In this document: piece by piece, positions 14,301 to 20,994 of the stretch | How positions within the stretch are numbered: the stretch's first letter is position 1 | Layout of the letters: each line of letters starts with the position of its first letter | Source: Halieaceae bacterium | GTDB lineage: Bacteria > Pseudomonadota > Gammaproteobacteria > Pseudomonadales > Halieaceae | Assembly: GCA_003523185.1 (NCBI GenBank) | Contig: DPGN01000021.1 | Span: 180,329-201,322, forward strand | Direction of reading: 5' to 3' | Length of the DNA: 20,994 bases | Notes under the pieces: generated by a model | What the model was told of the DNA's origin: nothing | What the model saw: the letters and a program-made list of their open reading frames with translations, nothing else | Database searches by the model: none | Made by a program: the position numbers and the translations under genes

Positions 14301-15272
14301 ATGAAGTCACTTCTCCCTTTGGCTGTGGCAATCGCTACGGCATCATTTGTACCCTCACCCCTTGCTGGCCCCAGCGACTCCGCATTGGAAAATGCAAACG
14401 GCAACGCAAAATTCCTGCGCTGCGGTACTGAGCACCCGAGTGCCGCTGACGCCGCAAAGCTGGAAAAACGATTCCGAGAACTCTTCCGTCAAACACAGAA
14501 CGGCAAGAAGCCTGATCGTCCCGGTGGCGGCAATGGCGGCGGCGGTGGCGGCGGTGGCGAAGATCCACCCACGGCAGTACCGGGAGCCGGTAGCATTGTT
14601 ATCGACACCTACGTCAATATCATCTGCGACGACAACGGTAACAACTGTGCTGGTACCGAGAGTCAGGTACTCGATCAAATGCAGGTGCTAAACGCTGCTT
14701 TCATTGTGAATAGCCCTTATCAGTTCCAGCTCAATGGTCAGATTAGACAGGTGAATAACTCTGCTTGGTTGACCGCTGGGCCCGGGTCGACTGCAGAAGG
14801 TTCGATGAAGAGCTTTTTGAGGCAGGGTGATCGTGGCGACCTGAACATGTATGTCAGTAGCCCAGGAGGAGGTTTGTTGGGCTGGGCGACATTCCCTAGT
14901 TCCTTCGGCAGCAATCCAGATAATGATGGTGTTGTAGTGCTGGGCGCTAGTTTGCCTGGTGGCAGTGCGGCTCCTTACAACCAAGGTGACACGGGCACCC
15001 ATGAAGTAGGGCATTGGCTGGGCTTGTACCACACCTTTCAAGGAGGGTGCCGCGGTAATGGTGATTTCGTAGCCGACACCCCAGCCGTGCGATCGCCAAA
15101 TTACGGTTGCCCAGCTGGAATTGATTCATGCCGAAAGCAATCAGGACTGGATGACGTCTTCAACTACATGGATTACACCGATGATTCGTGCATGTTCCAA
15201 TTCTCGGACGGTCAAGTGGTTAGGGCCTATGAGCAGAGCCTTCAGTACCGTCTGTTAGATGCCGCACAATAG
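14301..15272 (+). CDS. Secreted M43 (pappalysin/cytophagalysin) zinc metalloprotease
   Basis: A 323-residue secreted metzincin protease. Residues 1-22 are a signal peptide. A prodomain-like part contains Cys41 in RCGTEHPS, a candidate cysteine switch seen in this family. Residues 75-86 are a nearly pure glycine run (GGGN then eight Gly), which looks like a flexible linker. The catalytic domain has HEVGHWLGLYH at 234-244 (H-E-x-x-H-x-x-G-x-x-H, three zinc His and catalytic Glu235), the CRGNGDFVADTP segment after it, and the Met-turn NYMDYTDDSCM around Met290. Several cysteines in the second half suggest disulfides. It should digest extracellular protein. GAGG lies about ten bases before the ATG. 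A strong terminator follows. No sorting domain is present. Confidence 0.93.
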   Translation: MKSLLPLAVAIATASFVPSPLAGPSDSALENANGNAKFLRCGTEHPSAADAAKLEKRFRELFRQTQNGKKPDRPGGGNGGGGGGGGEDPPTAVPGAGSIVIDTYVNIICDDNGNNCAGTESQVLDQMQVLNAAFIVNSPYQFQLNGQIRQVNNSAWLTAGPGSTAEGSMKSFLRQGDRGDLNMYVSSPGGGLLGWATFPSSFGSNPDNDGVVVLGASLPGGSAAPYNQGDTGTHEVGHWLGLYHTFQGGCRGNGDFVADTPAVRSPNYGCPAGIDSCRKQSGLDDVFNYMDYTDDSCMFQFSDGQVVRAYEQSLQYRLLDAAQ

Positions 15273-15285
15273 TTGGCGCTAACGA

Positions 15286-15314
15286 GCCCGGGGTGATTCC
15301 CGGGCGTTTTGTCT
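15286..15314 (+). terminator. Terminator after the metalloprotease gene
   Basis: GCCCGGG (15286-15292), a 6-base loop and CCCGGGC (15299-15305) form a perfect stem, followed by GTTTTGTCTTT. It starts 14 bases after the protease stop and lies before the convergent PHP gene. Confidence 0.9.
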
Positions 15315-15320
15315 TTCCGT

Positions 15321-15335
15321 CAGTAAACAGCCCTT
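15321..15335. repeat. Second copy of the 15-base sequence at 1392-1406
   Basis: CAGTAAACAGCCCTT is identical to 1392-1406 and in the same orientation. On the minus strand it begins two bases after the stop codon of the PHP gene. Confidence 0.5.
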
Positions 15336-15337
15336 TC

Positions 15338-16498
15338 TTACAGTGTGCGAGCAAGTCGTGCATGTGTCTTGGGCGCTTGCCAGCTGTTCAGCCACTCGAG
15401 CTTTAGGTCGATCTCGTCGCTCGGTGCGTGATCGAGCACCATGATAACCGTCGATCCGTGAGATGGCACAGTCACGTAGCCGGCTGACTTGTTGAGGCTC
15501 ACATCGCCTAGGACTTCGAGTTCAATGTCGATGGGGCCTGCATTGCTGATGCGTACCGCGGTTTGTTGGCTGTCGTTGCGGCGGGCCGGGAGGCGCTCGA
15601 AGCGCACGAGACTATCGAACAAGGTTTGGAGCTCGGTCTCACGTCCAATGAACTGGCGGTCATAGACCGCGACAGTTTGTTTTTGGAAGAGGGCTGCTGC
15701 GATGCCTTCGACACTGCGTTCGTTGGTGAACGCTACAGTCACTGTCCGGTGGCTGCCGCCGTTAATGTCGTAGTCGTAGTCGATGAGGCCATGGATGTCT
15801 GAGGCGCCGATGATAGTGAGATCATGGTCTAACGCGACTTGGAGCGATGAGTCATTGAAGTACTCGCCGTTGGCAACTTCGATACCTTGAATGAGACCTT
15901 CATCAAACAGGGACTGCTGCTCTCTCGATATCTTGATGACGCCATCGGGGAAATCGCGTGGCCAGGCAGGATGATTCCAGATCATAAAGCCCTGTTGGGC
16001 CTTCGCGGCTTTCAGCGCTTTGCGAGCGGTCTCAAAAGTTTCCTCGCGACGGTGCTTTACTGTGAGCAGCGGGTTTGTGTCCTCGATAAACAGCGCGTTT
16101 ACGTGACCCGGAGCGTATTTGCGGGTGATCTCGGCGCCAGGAATCAGGAGTAGATCAGATCGTTCTCGGCCCTGTTTGTTTTCCTTTACCGCCAGCTCGA
16201 AGGCACGATTGCGGTCTGGATGAGGAATGTCGTCACGGTTGGGTTGATATTCAAGGTGCTCGGTAATCGCCATGGCATCGAGACGATCCTTATTGGCCTC
16301 CCAAACCCGTACCGTTGGCCAAACATGCCCATCGGAGAAGACACTGTGTGTGTGAGTGTCTACAGACAGTACGAGGCGCCCATCCTTCAACGGAGGAAAA
16401 CGCAACTCGCGTGATTCGGTGGCCTCGATGCTGTCTGACAGTGGTGCAACGGCGAGCAGCACTACAAGGCTGAACAATGGGAGTGAGCGAATCATCAT
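15338..16498 (-). CDS. Secreted PHP-domain phosphoesterase-like protein
   Basis: A 386-residue protein with a signal peptide (hydrophobic residues 5-20, cleavage near ATES) followed by a PHP metallo-phosphoesterase domain. Metal-site motifs in order are DTHTHS (Asp47, His49, His51), ITEH (Glu80, His81), PGAEI (Glu123), HVNALF (His132), NHP (His176) and SDIHG (Asp234, His236), so a complete trinuclear site is likely. The last 110 residues lack PHP motifs and look like a beta-sandwich. Secreted PHP proteins are much rarer than cytosolic ones (histidinol phosphatase, polymerase-associated), and hydrolysis of phosphate esters from outside the cell is a reasonable inference. AGGA lies eight bases before ATG 16498. 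It is divergent from the nitronate monooxygenase gene across 128 bases. Confidence 0.88.
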   Translation of the reverse strand: MMIRSLPLFSLVVLLAVAPLSDSIEATESRELRFPPLKDGRLVLSVDTHTHSVFSDGHVWPTVRVWEANKDRLDAMAITEHLEYQPNRDDIPHPDRNRAFELAVKENKQGRERSDLLLIPGAEITRKYAPGHVNALFIEDTNPLLTVKHRREETFETARKALKAAKAQQGFMIWNHPAWPRDFPDGVIKISREQQSLFDEGLIQGIEVANGEYFNDSSLQVALDHDLTIIGASDIHGLIDYDYDINGGSHRTVTVAFTNERSVEGIAAALFQKQTVAVYDRQFIGRETELQTLFDSLVRFERLPARRNDSQQTAVRISNAGPIDIELEVLGDVSLNKSAGYVTVPSHGSTVIMVLDHAPSDEIDLKLEWLNSWQAPKTHARLARTL

Positions 16499-16562
16499 TC
16501 TGTATTTCCTAAATCAAAGTGCGGAGTATCTGTGCGCCGTATGACAGCTTATCGCTATTTCC

Positions 16563-16601
16563 TTGACCGCGACTACGGGTCCGGTATGTTGGCTCGGCCA
16601 A
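16563..16601 (+). promoter_or_regulatory. Candidate promoter and dyad before the NMO-like gene
   Basis: TTGACC (16563-16568), a 16-base spacer and TATGTT (16585-16590) give a fair sigma-70 promoter. TTGGC-TCG-GCCAA (16589-16601), a perfect 5-base dyad, sits on the expected transcription start and could be an operator. A leader of about 30 bases leads to GAGG and GTG 16627. Confidence 0.45.
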
Positions 16602-16626
16602 CGCTTTATAAGAATACGAGGTAGAT

Positions 16627-17571
16627 GTGACACCAAAGCCTATTAACAATCGTGTGACTGAGATGACTGGGGTGGATTATCCCATTTTACAGGCCCCAAT
16701 GGGTTGGATTGCCCGAGCACAGCTCGCGTCTGCAGTATCGAACTCCGGCGCTATGGGCATCATCGAAACATCCTCGGGTGAATTCGATGCCATTCAGGAA
16801 GAAGTGCGCAAGATGCATGAGCTCACGGATAAGCCCTTTGGTATGAACGTGGCGCTCGCGTTTGTCAAAGGGACGAACGTGATTGATTTCGTTATCGAGC
16901 AAGGCATTAAGTTCGTTACTACATCCTCGGGTAGTCCTGATCTCTGTACTAAGGTCTTTCAGGAAGCAGGTATCAAAGTCTTCCATGTCGTACCCACCCT
17001 CGACATGGCGCTCAAAGCCTTGGATGCAGGCGTCGATGGCCTTGTGGTTGAAGGCGGTGAAGGCGGCGGTTTTAAAAATCCGCGGCCGGTCTCGACGATG
17101 GTGTTGTTGCCGCTCATTAGAGAGCGCACGGAAGTGCCGATCATTGCCGCCGGCGGTATCTGTGATGGGCCGACCATGGCGGCTGCGTTTGCCATGGGTG
17201 CTGAGGGTGTGCAGTTAGGTACGGCCATGTTGAGCTGTTCTGATTCGCCGGTCCATCAGAACTGGAAAAACGCTATTTACGAGGGAAAGGAGACAGACAC
17301 GGTTTTCCTGAACCAGCAGGGCCGGCCTGCACTTCGAGCGATGCTTACCGAACGCACAGGTGAACTCGAACTCCTAGGGCAGTTCCAGCCCTTTGAACAC
17401 ATGGCGAATATCCTGGATTTGTACTTTGGTGGAGATCTCGAGGCTGCTATTCCGCTCACCGGACAAGTCATGGGGCGCATTAATGAGGCGAGAACTGCCG
17501 CAGAGGTCATCGACTCGACGATGGCCGGGTTCCACGAGTGTCTGTCGGGCCTCAATACGTCTTACGCTTGA
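16627..17571 (+). CDS. Nitronate monooxygenase-like FMN protein
   Basis: A 314-residue TIM-barrel flavoprotein of the nitronate monooxygenase / FabK-like family. FMN-binding elements are seen in PILQAPMGWIA (19-29), GMNVAL (72-77), the VVEGGEGGGF stretch (140-149), IIAAGGICDG and AEGVQLGTAML. Class members normally have E-A-G-G-H in that loop, with His as active-site base; here the residue is Phe149, so canonical nitronate oxidation is doubtful. The N-terminal TEMTGVDYPILQAPM is standard. Starts with GTG at 16627, with GAGG five bases before it. Single gene with its own promoter candidate and bidirectional terminator. A related reductase role, such as an enoyl-thioester reductase, is possible. 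Confidence 0.88.
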   Translation: MTPKPINNRVTEMTGVDYPILQAPMGWIARAQLASAVSNSGAMGIIETSSGEFDAIQEEVRKMHELTDKPFGMNVALAFVKGTNVIDFVIEQGIKFVTTSSGSPDLCTKVFQEAGIKVFHVVPTLDMALKALDAGVDGLVVEGGEGGGFKNPRPVSTMVLLPLIRERTEVPIIAAGGICDGPTMAAAFAMGAEGVQLGTAMLSCSDSPVHQNWKNAIYEGKETDTVFLNQQGRPALRAMLTERTGELELLGQFQPFEHMANILDLYFGGDLEAAIPLTGQVMGRINEARTAAEVIDSTMAGFHECLSGLNTSYA

Positions 17572-17601
17572 GTGATGAGCTTTGAAGCAATCATCAGGAT
17601 C

Positions 17602-17628
17602 AAAAAAGCCGGCAACTGCCGGCTTTTT
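17602..17628. terminator. Bidirectional terminator between convergent genes
   Basis: AAAAA-GCCGGC-AACT-GCCGGC-TTTTT: a perfect GC stem (17608-17613 with 17618-17623) flanked by A-run and T-run, so it can work on both strands. It serves the NMO-like gene on plus and the DUF1295 gene on minus. Confidence 0.94.
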
Positions 17629-17653
17629 CTTTGCGCTGTAGGGTCGTTTGGAA

Positions 17654-18514
17654 TCAGAAGATTCGTGGGATTATGAGCGGTGTATTCGTCAAATAGGCCT
17701 GGTATTCCGGGTCGTCTCCCCAACGTGCACCCGCGGTTTTACGGAGGAGCGGAACACCACTAATGCGAGTCAGTAACACGGCAACAAAGACGGGTGAGAT
17801 GAGGAAAATCATCGCGCTGCCACTGAGGGAAGGAAGGGCCATGACTGCGACACCCGCCCACAGCAGAATTTCGCCGAAGTAGTTCGGATGCTGCGCTCTT
17901 GCCCAGATACCGGTCGTAATGAACTTATTTTCATTAGCAGGATCTGCCTTGAAGGCACTCTTCTGGCTGTCTGCGATGACCTCGACAGCAAAGCCTAGAA
18001 CCCACATGGCGGCGCCCACATAAAATACGGTTCCGAGTGGGGCTGTATTGGGCGTCATGATGGCTGCCAGTGCCGCGCCAGCGGTAAGGAAGACCCAGGT
18101 ACCTTGAAGGGTCCACGTGACTAGGAATCGGGGCGTCGACAGTTTGATCTTACGGAAGCGTCGGTCCTCTCCCGCCTTTTGGATGCGTCTGAACAAGAAG
18201 GGCCCCAGGCGTGCCGCCCAAACTATGACGACGCCAGCGATAATTTGTTGGCGTAACCCTATCTCAGCGGCTTGCTGAATTGCAAAAACCGTGACGGTGA
18301 TATAAGTCAGGCTGCCAACGAGATCAAAATAGTGCTCGGTCTCAAACAGTCGCGCGTGAATGAGTCCAACCCATTGAACCGCAAAGATACCCAGAGCCAT
18401 TGCGGTCATGAGCGGGAGTCCGTAGAGCGTTGAGCCCGTTTGATCGCCCATCCATGCGACCGCAAACACGGCGGCGGTGATGATGATCGATGTAATAACC
18501 AGTTTAGGTCCCAT
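17654..18514 (-). CDS. DUF1295 membrane protein (steroid 5-alpha reductase-like)
   Basis: A 286-residue polytopic membrane protein of the DUF1295 family, distantly related to steroid 5-alpha reductases and isoprenylcysteine methyltransferases. About seven hydrophobic segments are visible. The conserved C-terminal signature is present: NKFITTGIWARAQHPNYFGE, and further on GDDPEYQAYLTNTPLIIPRIF. In this superfamily the HPNYFGE region helps bind NAD(P)H. An NADPH-dependent reduction of a lipid or isoprenoid double bond is plausible, but substrate is unknown. GAGGT lies five to six bases before ATG 18514. It lies 38 bases downstream of pyrDK, so the two are probably one operon. Confidence 0.88.
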   Translation of the reverse strand: MGPKLVITSIIITAAVFAVAWMGDQTGSTLYGLPLMTAMALGIFAVQWVGLIHARLFETEHYFDLVGSLTYITVTVFAIQQAAEIGLRQQIIAGVVIVWAARLGPFLFRRIQKAGEDRRFRKIKLSTPRFLVTWTLQGTWVFLTAGAALAAIMTPNTAPLGTVFYVGAAMWVLGFAVEVIADSQKSAFKADPANENKFITTGIWARAQHPNYFGEILLWAGVAVMALPSLSGSAMIFLISPVFVAVLLTRISGVPLLRKTAGARWGDDPEYQAYLTNTPLIIPRIF

Positions 18515-18552
18515 AGTTACCTCGCTTATTGTTATTGCTCATGGTGAGTCAT

Positions 18553-20184
18553 CTACTGCGTATTAATGAAGGGCCCATCAACGCAAATTCGGCGGCCATC
18601 AGGTGATGCACAGGCACCGCAGACACCAACGCCACATTTCGTGGTGTAGTCAATTGCACTGAACATCTGCGAAGCCTCGACAAACTCGCGCTGGACTACT
18701 TCAGCTGCGTGAATCATTGGCTCTGGTCCGCAGTTGTAGAACTCGGTTTTTGCCAATGTATCGGCATCGAGGGTCTTAAGGTAGCCACGGAGCGCATCCG
18801 TTACCCGGCCGTTAAAGCCAGCGCTGCCATCATCGGTTGCGATGTGCACCTCGGCGATATCCTTGCATTCCTCAGTGAAATACAAGCGATCGGCACTGCG
18901 CGCGCCAGCAAAGATCTGTGCCGGTTTGTCGTTGGACCCAAAGTCTCGTGCCACCTGATACACAGCGGCCAAACCGGTGCCGCCAGCCACGCAGATAATA
19001 TTGGCGTCATCCTTCGGCATGACCGGTGCGCCGTGCGGGCCTCGGATGTAAACATCGTCGCCGGGTTTTAGCTGGTAACATGCGCTCGTGAATTGCCCCA
19101 CATCAATCACGGCTAGCCGCAAGGGCGAGTCAGTGAGACAGGAAAACGGCTTTTCACCCACACCGGGTATCCATACAAACACGTACTCGCCGGCTTGAAT
19201 GTTGATGTTGCCATCGAGTGTAACCACAGTGATGTCGTCACAGACGGGGTCATTAGCAACGACCTTGTAGGGCGCAAAGTCCATATCAAGGTCGAGGTTG
19301 AGCCCTGCCTTCGCCTTGTTGGTCCCCTTATCGAGGTCGGTCTGAAGCTGGCGGAAGTAGGTATTCATGTCTTCCGTGTCCATTCCACTCAAGGCGGAAC
19401 CAACGCCAATGATGGATGCACCGGCGCTGATCGCTGCGCGGCAATCATCGGCAGTCGATAGACCGCCACAGCCGATGATGGGCTTGTCAGTAATGGTTTT
19501 GAGCGCACGAATGCACTTGAGGGCTGTGGGTAGAACGCCGCTACCGGACATGCCGCCCATGCCATTACTGAGTACAGCGTGTCCGTGACTTTCCGTGTAG
19601 CCGGGCCCCACTGTATTGATGGCACAGAGCCCGTCCGCGCCCGCCTCAAGTGCTGCAAGGCCAATGTCCTCAATGCGATCCACATTGGGTGTGAGTTTTG
19701 GAATCACGGGAACATCAACGGCTGCTTTGACCGCGCTTACGATCGCCCTGACCATTTCAGGGTCCTGACCCATCGCCATACCGTAGCCCTGAGCGTGAGG
19801 GCACGAGAGGTTGAGCTCCAGACCGTCAGCGACAGGAGCCAGAATTTTTGCGACCTCCACAAACTCCTCGATACTGCCGCCAAAAATAGAGACAAGGAGG
19901 AAGCGATCTTCGGGAATGGTCAGCGATTCGAATCCTTTTCGAGCCTCTTCGGCGCCCGGGTTGGTCAGTCCAACCGCATTGACGAAGCAGCCCGGAGCAT
20001 ACTGGCTGTAGACAGGCTCACGATTACCTGCGCGCGGGACTGGCCCCACACTTTTGGTGGTGATTACGCCGATTTCAGGGAGGTCGTCAAAGATTCGCTG
20101 AATAATGCTGGGAGCCGTCGAGACGATTCCAGAGGGAATCGTGAAAGGACCGCTGACTGTTTTCCCGAGGAACTCTGTTTTCAC
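18553..20184 (-). CDS. Dihydroorotate dehydrogenase 1B fused to PyrK-type reductase
   Basis: A 543-residue fusion. Residues 1-300 are a class 1 dihydroorotate dehydrogenase barrel binding FMN: FVNAVGLTNPG (67-77), ELNLSCPHAQGYGMAMGQ (123-140) with Cys128 as the type-1 catalytic base, PKLTPNV, AINTVG, GMGGMSGSGVLP and IIGCGGLSTADDC. Residues 305-543 are a ferredoxin-reductase-like PyrK: FAD site GEKPFSC (343-349), GPHGAP, nucleotide site CVAGGTGLAAVYQ (398-410), NCGPEPM, and a [2Fe-2S] site with Cys517, Cys522, Cys525 and Cys534. In type 1B enzymes these are separate PyrD and PyrK subunits, passing electrons from dihydroorotate to NAD+. Gammaproteobacteria usually carry quinone-linked class 2 PyrD, so this may be additional, or a dihydropyrimidine dehydrogenase-like enzyme. 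GTG start, GGAG seven bases upstream. Confidence 0.88.
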   Translation of the reverse strand: MKTEFLGKTVSGPFTIPSGIVSTAPSIIQRIFDDLPEIGVITTKSVGPVPRAGNREPVYSQYAPGCFVNAVGLTNPGAEEARKGFESLTIPEDRFLLVSIFGGSIEEFVEVAKILAPVADGLELNLSCPHAQGYGMAMGQDPEMVRAIVSAVKAAVDVPVIPKLTPNVDRIEDIGLAALEAGADGLCAINTVGPGYTESHGHAVLSNGMGGMSGSGVLPTALKCIRALKTITDKPIIGCGGLSTADDCRAAISAGASIIGVGSALSGMDTEDMNTYFRQLQTDLDKGTNKAKAGLNLDLDMDFAPYKVVANDPVCDDITVVTLDGNINIQAGEYVFVWIPGVGEKPFSCLTDSPLRLAVIDVGQFTSACYQLKPGDDVYIRGPHGAPVMPKDDANIICVAGGTGLAAVYQVARDFGSNDKPAQIFAGARSADRLYFTEECKDIAEVHIATDDGSAGFNGRVTDALRGYLKTLDADTLAKTEFYNCGPEPMIHAAEVVQREFVEASQMFSAIDYTTKCGVGVCGACASPDGRRICVDGPFINTQ

Positions 20185-20210
20185 CCGACTCTCCGTTCTT
20201 GCGACGGCTA

Positions 20211-20216
20211 ATTATA
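20211..20216 (-). promoter_or_regulatory. Perfect -10 box before the PyrDK fusion gene
   Basis: On the minus strand TATAAT lies 26 bases before the GTG start, giving a leader of about 20 bases that contains the GGAG ribosome site. The -35 region at normal spacing (TGGCTC or ATGGCT) is a poor match, so activation or a weak promoter is possible. Confidence 0.45.
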
Positions 20217-20265
20217 CAGCCCCGCACCCTGTTGAGCCATGAACATGCTCAGTAAACAGTGCGCA

Positions 20266-20994
20266 TTATGTCCCGCAAAATGTCCGAGTAACGCGTTCAG
20301 TTGGCGTGGGTGAAGCGGCCCATAGGCGGTCATCATCTTGCCATTCGAATGGGGTTTTCCAGCGCTCAAAGGCTGCCTGCAAGAACTCATAGTCTTGCGC
20401 CTCAGCGTCGGTAATAGCAGCGGCGACATGGTGGTTTCGCGGAATCACCACAGGATTAGCCTGACGCATGCGTTCCGCCGTGTCCTGAGAGTCCGACTTG
20501 TTGCTCGCTCGTCGTCGCTCCCAGGCAGAGCGCCAGTCGATTAGCTCGTCACTGGGGATAAATAGGTCTCCGATAGGCGCGTGGCCGCTGTCTTTCAGCG
20601 CTTGGTGAGTCAACCAGCGGTAGGCGAGTGACAGGTCTAGCTGATCTTTTTCTAATACCCTTAAGAAGCCATCGTGAAGTTCGGTGTCTTCAGGTCTAAA
20701 ACTGTCCAGACCCAGTTTCGCGGCAATGCGTATTTTGAAGGCATCAGTGTACCAACGCGGAAACTCATCAATCACTGATTGGGCGTAGGCAACAGCGCGA
20801 TCCTCACTGGGGCCCAAGACTTTGAGGAGGCATGAGGCAAGAACACTGGTATTCCAGTGGGCAATACCCGGTTGATTGGAAAGCCTATACCGCCCCTGGC
20901 TATCGATGGCACTAAACATGGCGTCGGCCTTAAAAGTGTCAACGAAGGCACAGGGGCCGTAGTCGATGGTTTCGCCAGAAAGGAGCATGTTGTC
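20266..20994 (-). CDS. selO: Protein adenylyltransferase SelO, C-terminal part (5' end outside window)
   Basis: The last 242 codons of a SelO/YdiU (UPF0061) pseudokinase, which transfers AMP from ATP to hydroxyl side chains of target proteins. The fragment starts in the active site: D-N-M, then nine residues after the Asn the Asp of TIDYGP, which match the catalytic Asp, metal-binding Asn and DFG-like Asp of this family. GPCAFVDTF, AIDSQGRYRLSNQPGIAHWN, DFRPEDTEL-like and NHHVAAAI segments follow. The C-terminus TFCGT keeps the near-terminal Cys, which in other SelO proteins is Cys or selenocysteine and takes part in redox control. The frame is intact to the window edge. It ends 81 bases before PyrDK, which has its own -10 box. 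Confidence 0.92.
   Translation of the reverse strand, partial: DNMLLSGETIDYGPCAFVDTFKADAMFSAIDSQGRYRLSNQPGIAHWNTSVLASCLLKVLGPSEDRAVAYAQSVIDEFPRWYTDAFKIRIAAKLGLDSFRPEDTELHDGFLRVLEKDQLDLSLAYRWLTHQALKDSGHAPIGDLFIPSDELIDWRSAWERRRASNKSDSQDTAERMRQANPVVIPRNHHVAAAITDAEAQDYEFLQAAFERWKTPFEWQDDDRLWAASPTPTERVTRTFCGT

Noticed and set aside
1..20994. Mobile elements, CRISPR, tRNA/rRNA, prophage or defence island
   Set aside because: No transposase, integrase, terminal repeats, spaced direct repeats, cloverleaf-like RNA or defence proteins were seen.

Overview
The window looks like ordinary chromosome of an aerobic marine gammaproteobacterium. The mix of families (secreted sulfatase, two-domain PabB-PabC, DUF2805, DUF4149, nitronate monooxygenase-like, SelO) and the mid-range base composition recall the OM60/NOR5 (Halieaceae) group, but that placement is an impression from protein sequences and was not computed. 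Genes are densely packed in short, strand-consistent runs. I saw no tRNA, rRNA, CRISPR array, transposase, integrase or phage gene. GTG starts are common: patatin, epimerase, flippase-like protein, nitronate monooxygenase, PyrDK and probably CvfB.

Layout. 1-1276 (minus): 5' end of a secreted sulfatase, then a CvfB-type S1-domain protein. 1277-1627: the longest gene-free stretch, carrying an inverted repeat. 1628-3141 (plus): a small ABM-fold monooxygenase-like protein and a patatin-like lipase. 3169-5952 (minus): secreted YtcJ-like amidohydrolase, a cupin, and a small exported protein of unknown function with its own terminator and a possible MerR-type promoter. 6073-10697: a glycolipid cassette in which a UDP-glucuronate 4-epimerase-like gene (minus) is divergent from a flippase-like membrane protein, a GT2 polyprenyl-phosphate glycosyltransferase and a GT39 membrane glycosyltransferase (plus). 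10884-13387 (plus): fused aminodeoxychorismate synthase/lyase, DUF2805 protein, DUF4149 membrane protein. 13516-15272 (plus): 2-hydroxychromene-2-carboxylate isomerase-like DsbA-fold protein and a secreted M43 metalloprotease ending in a strong terminator. 15338-16498 (minus): secreted PHP-domain protein. 16627-17571 (plus): nitronate monooxygenase-like protein lacking the usual active-site histidine. 17654-20994 (minus): DUF1295 membrane protein, a one-chain fusion of dihydroorotate dehydrogenase (PyrD type 1B) with its electron-transfer subunit PyrK, and the C-terminal part of SelO.

How genes may work together. The most coherent unit is the epimerase/flippase-like/GT2/GT39 cassette. By family logic it could make UDP-galacturonate, load the sugar on undecaprenyl phosphate, move it across the membrane and attach it to an envelope glycolipid, parallel to the Arn and Rgt lipid A systems. 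Several secreted hydrolases (sulfatase, amidohydrolase, M43 protease, PHP protein) fit a marine heterotroph using polymers. The two fusions (PabBC, PyrDK) are the notable metabolic proteins. Regulatory sites listed are pattern-based candidates only.
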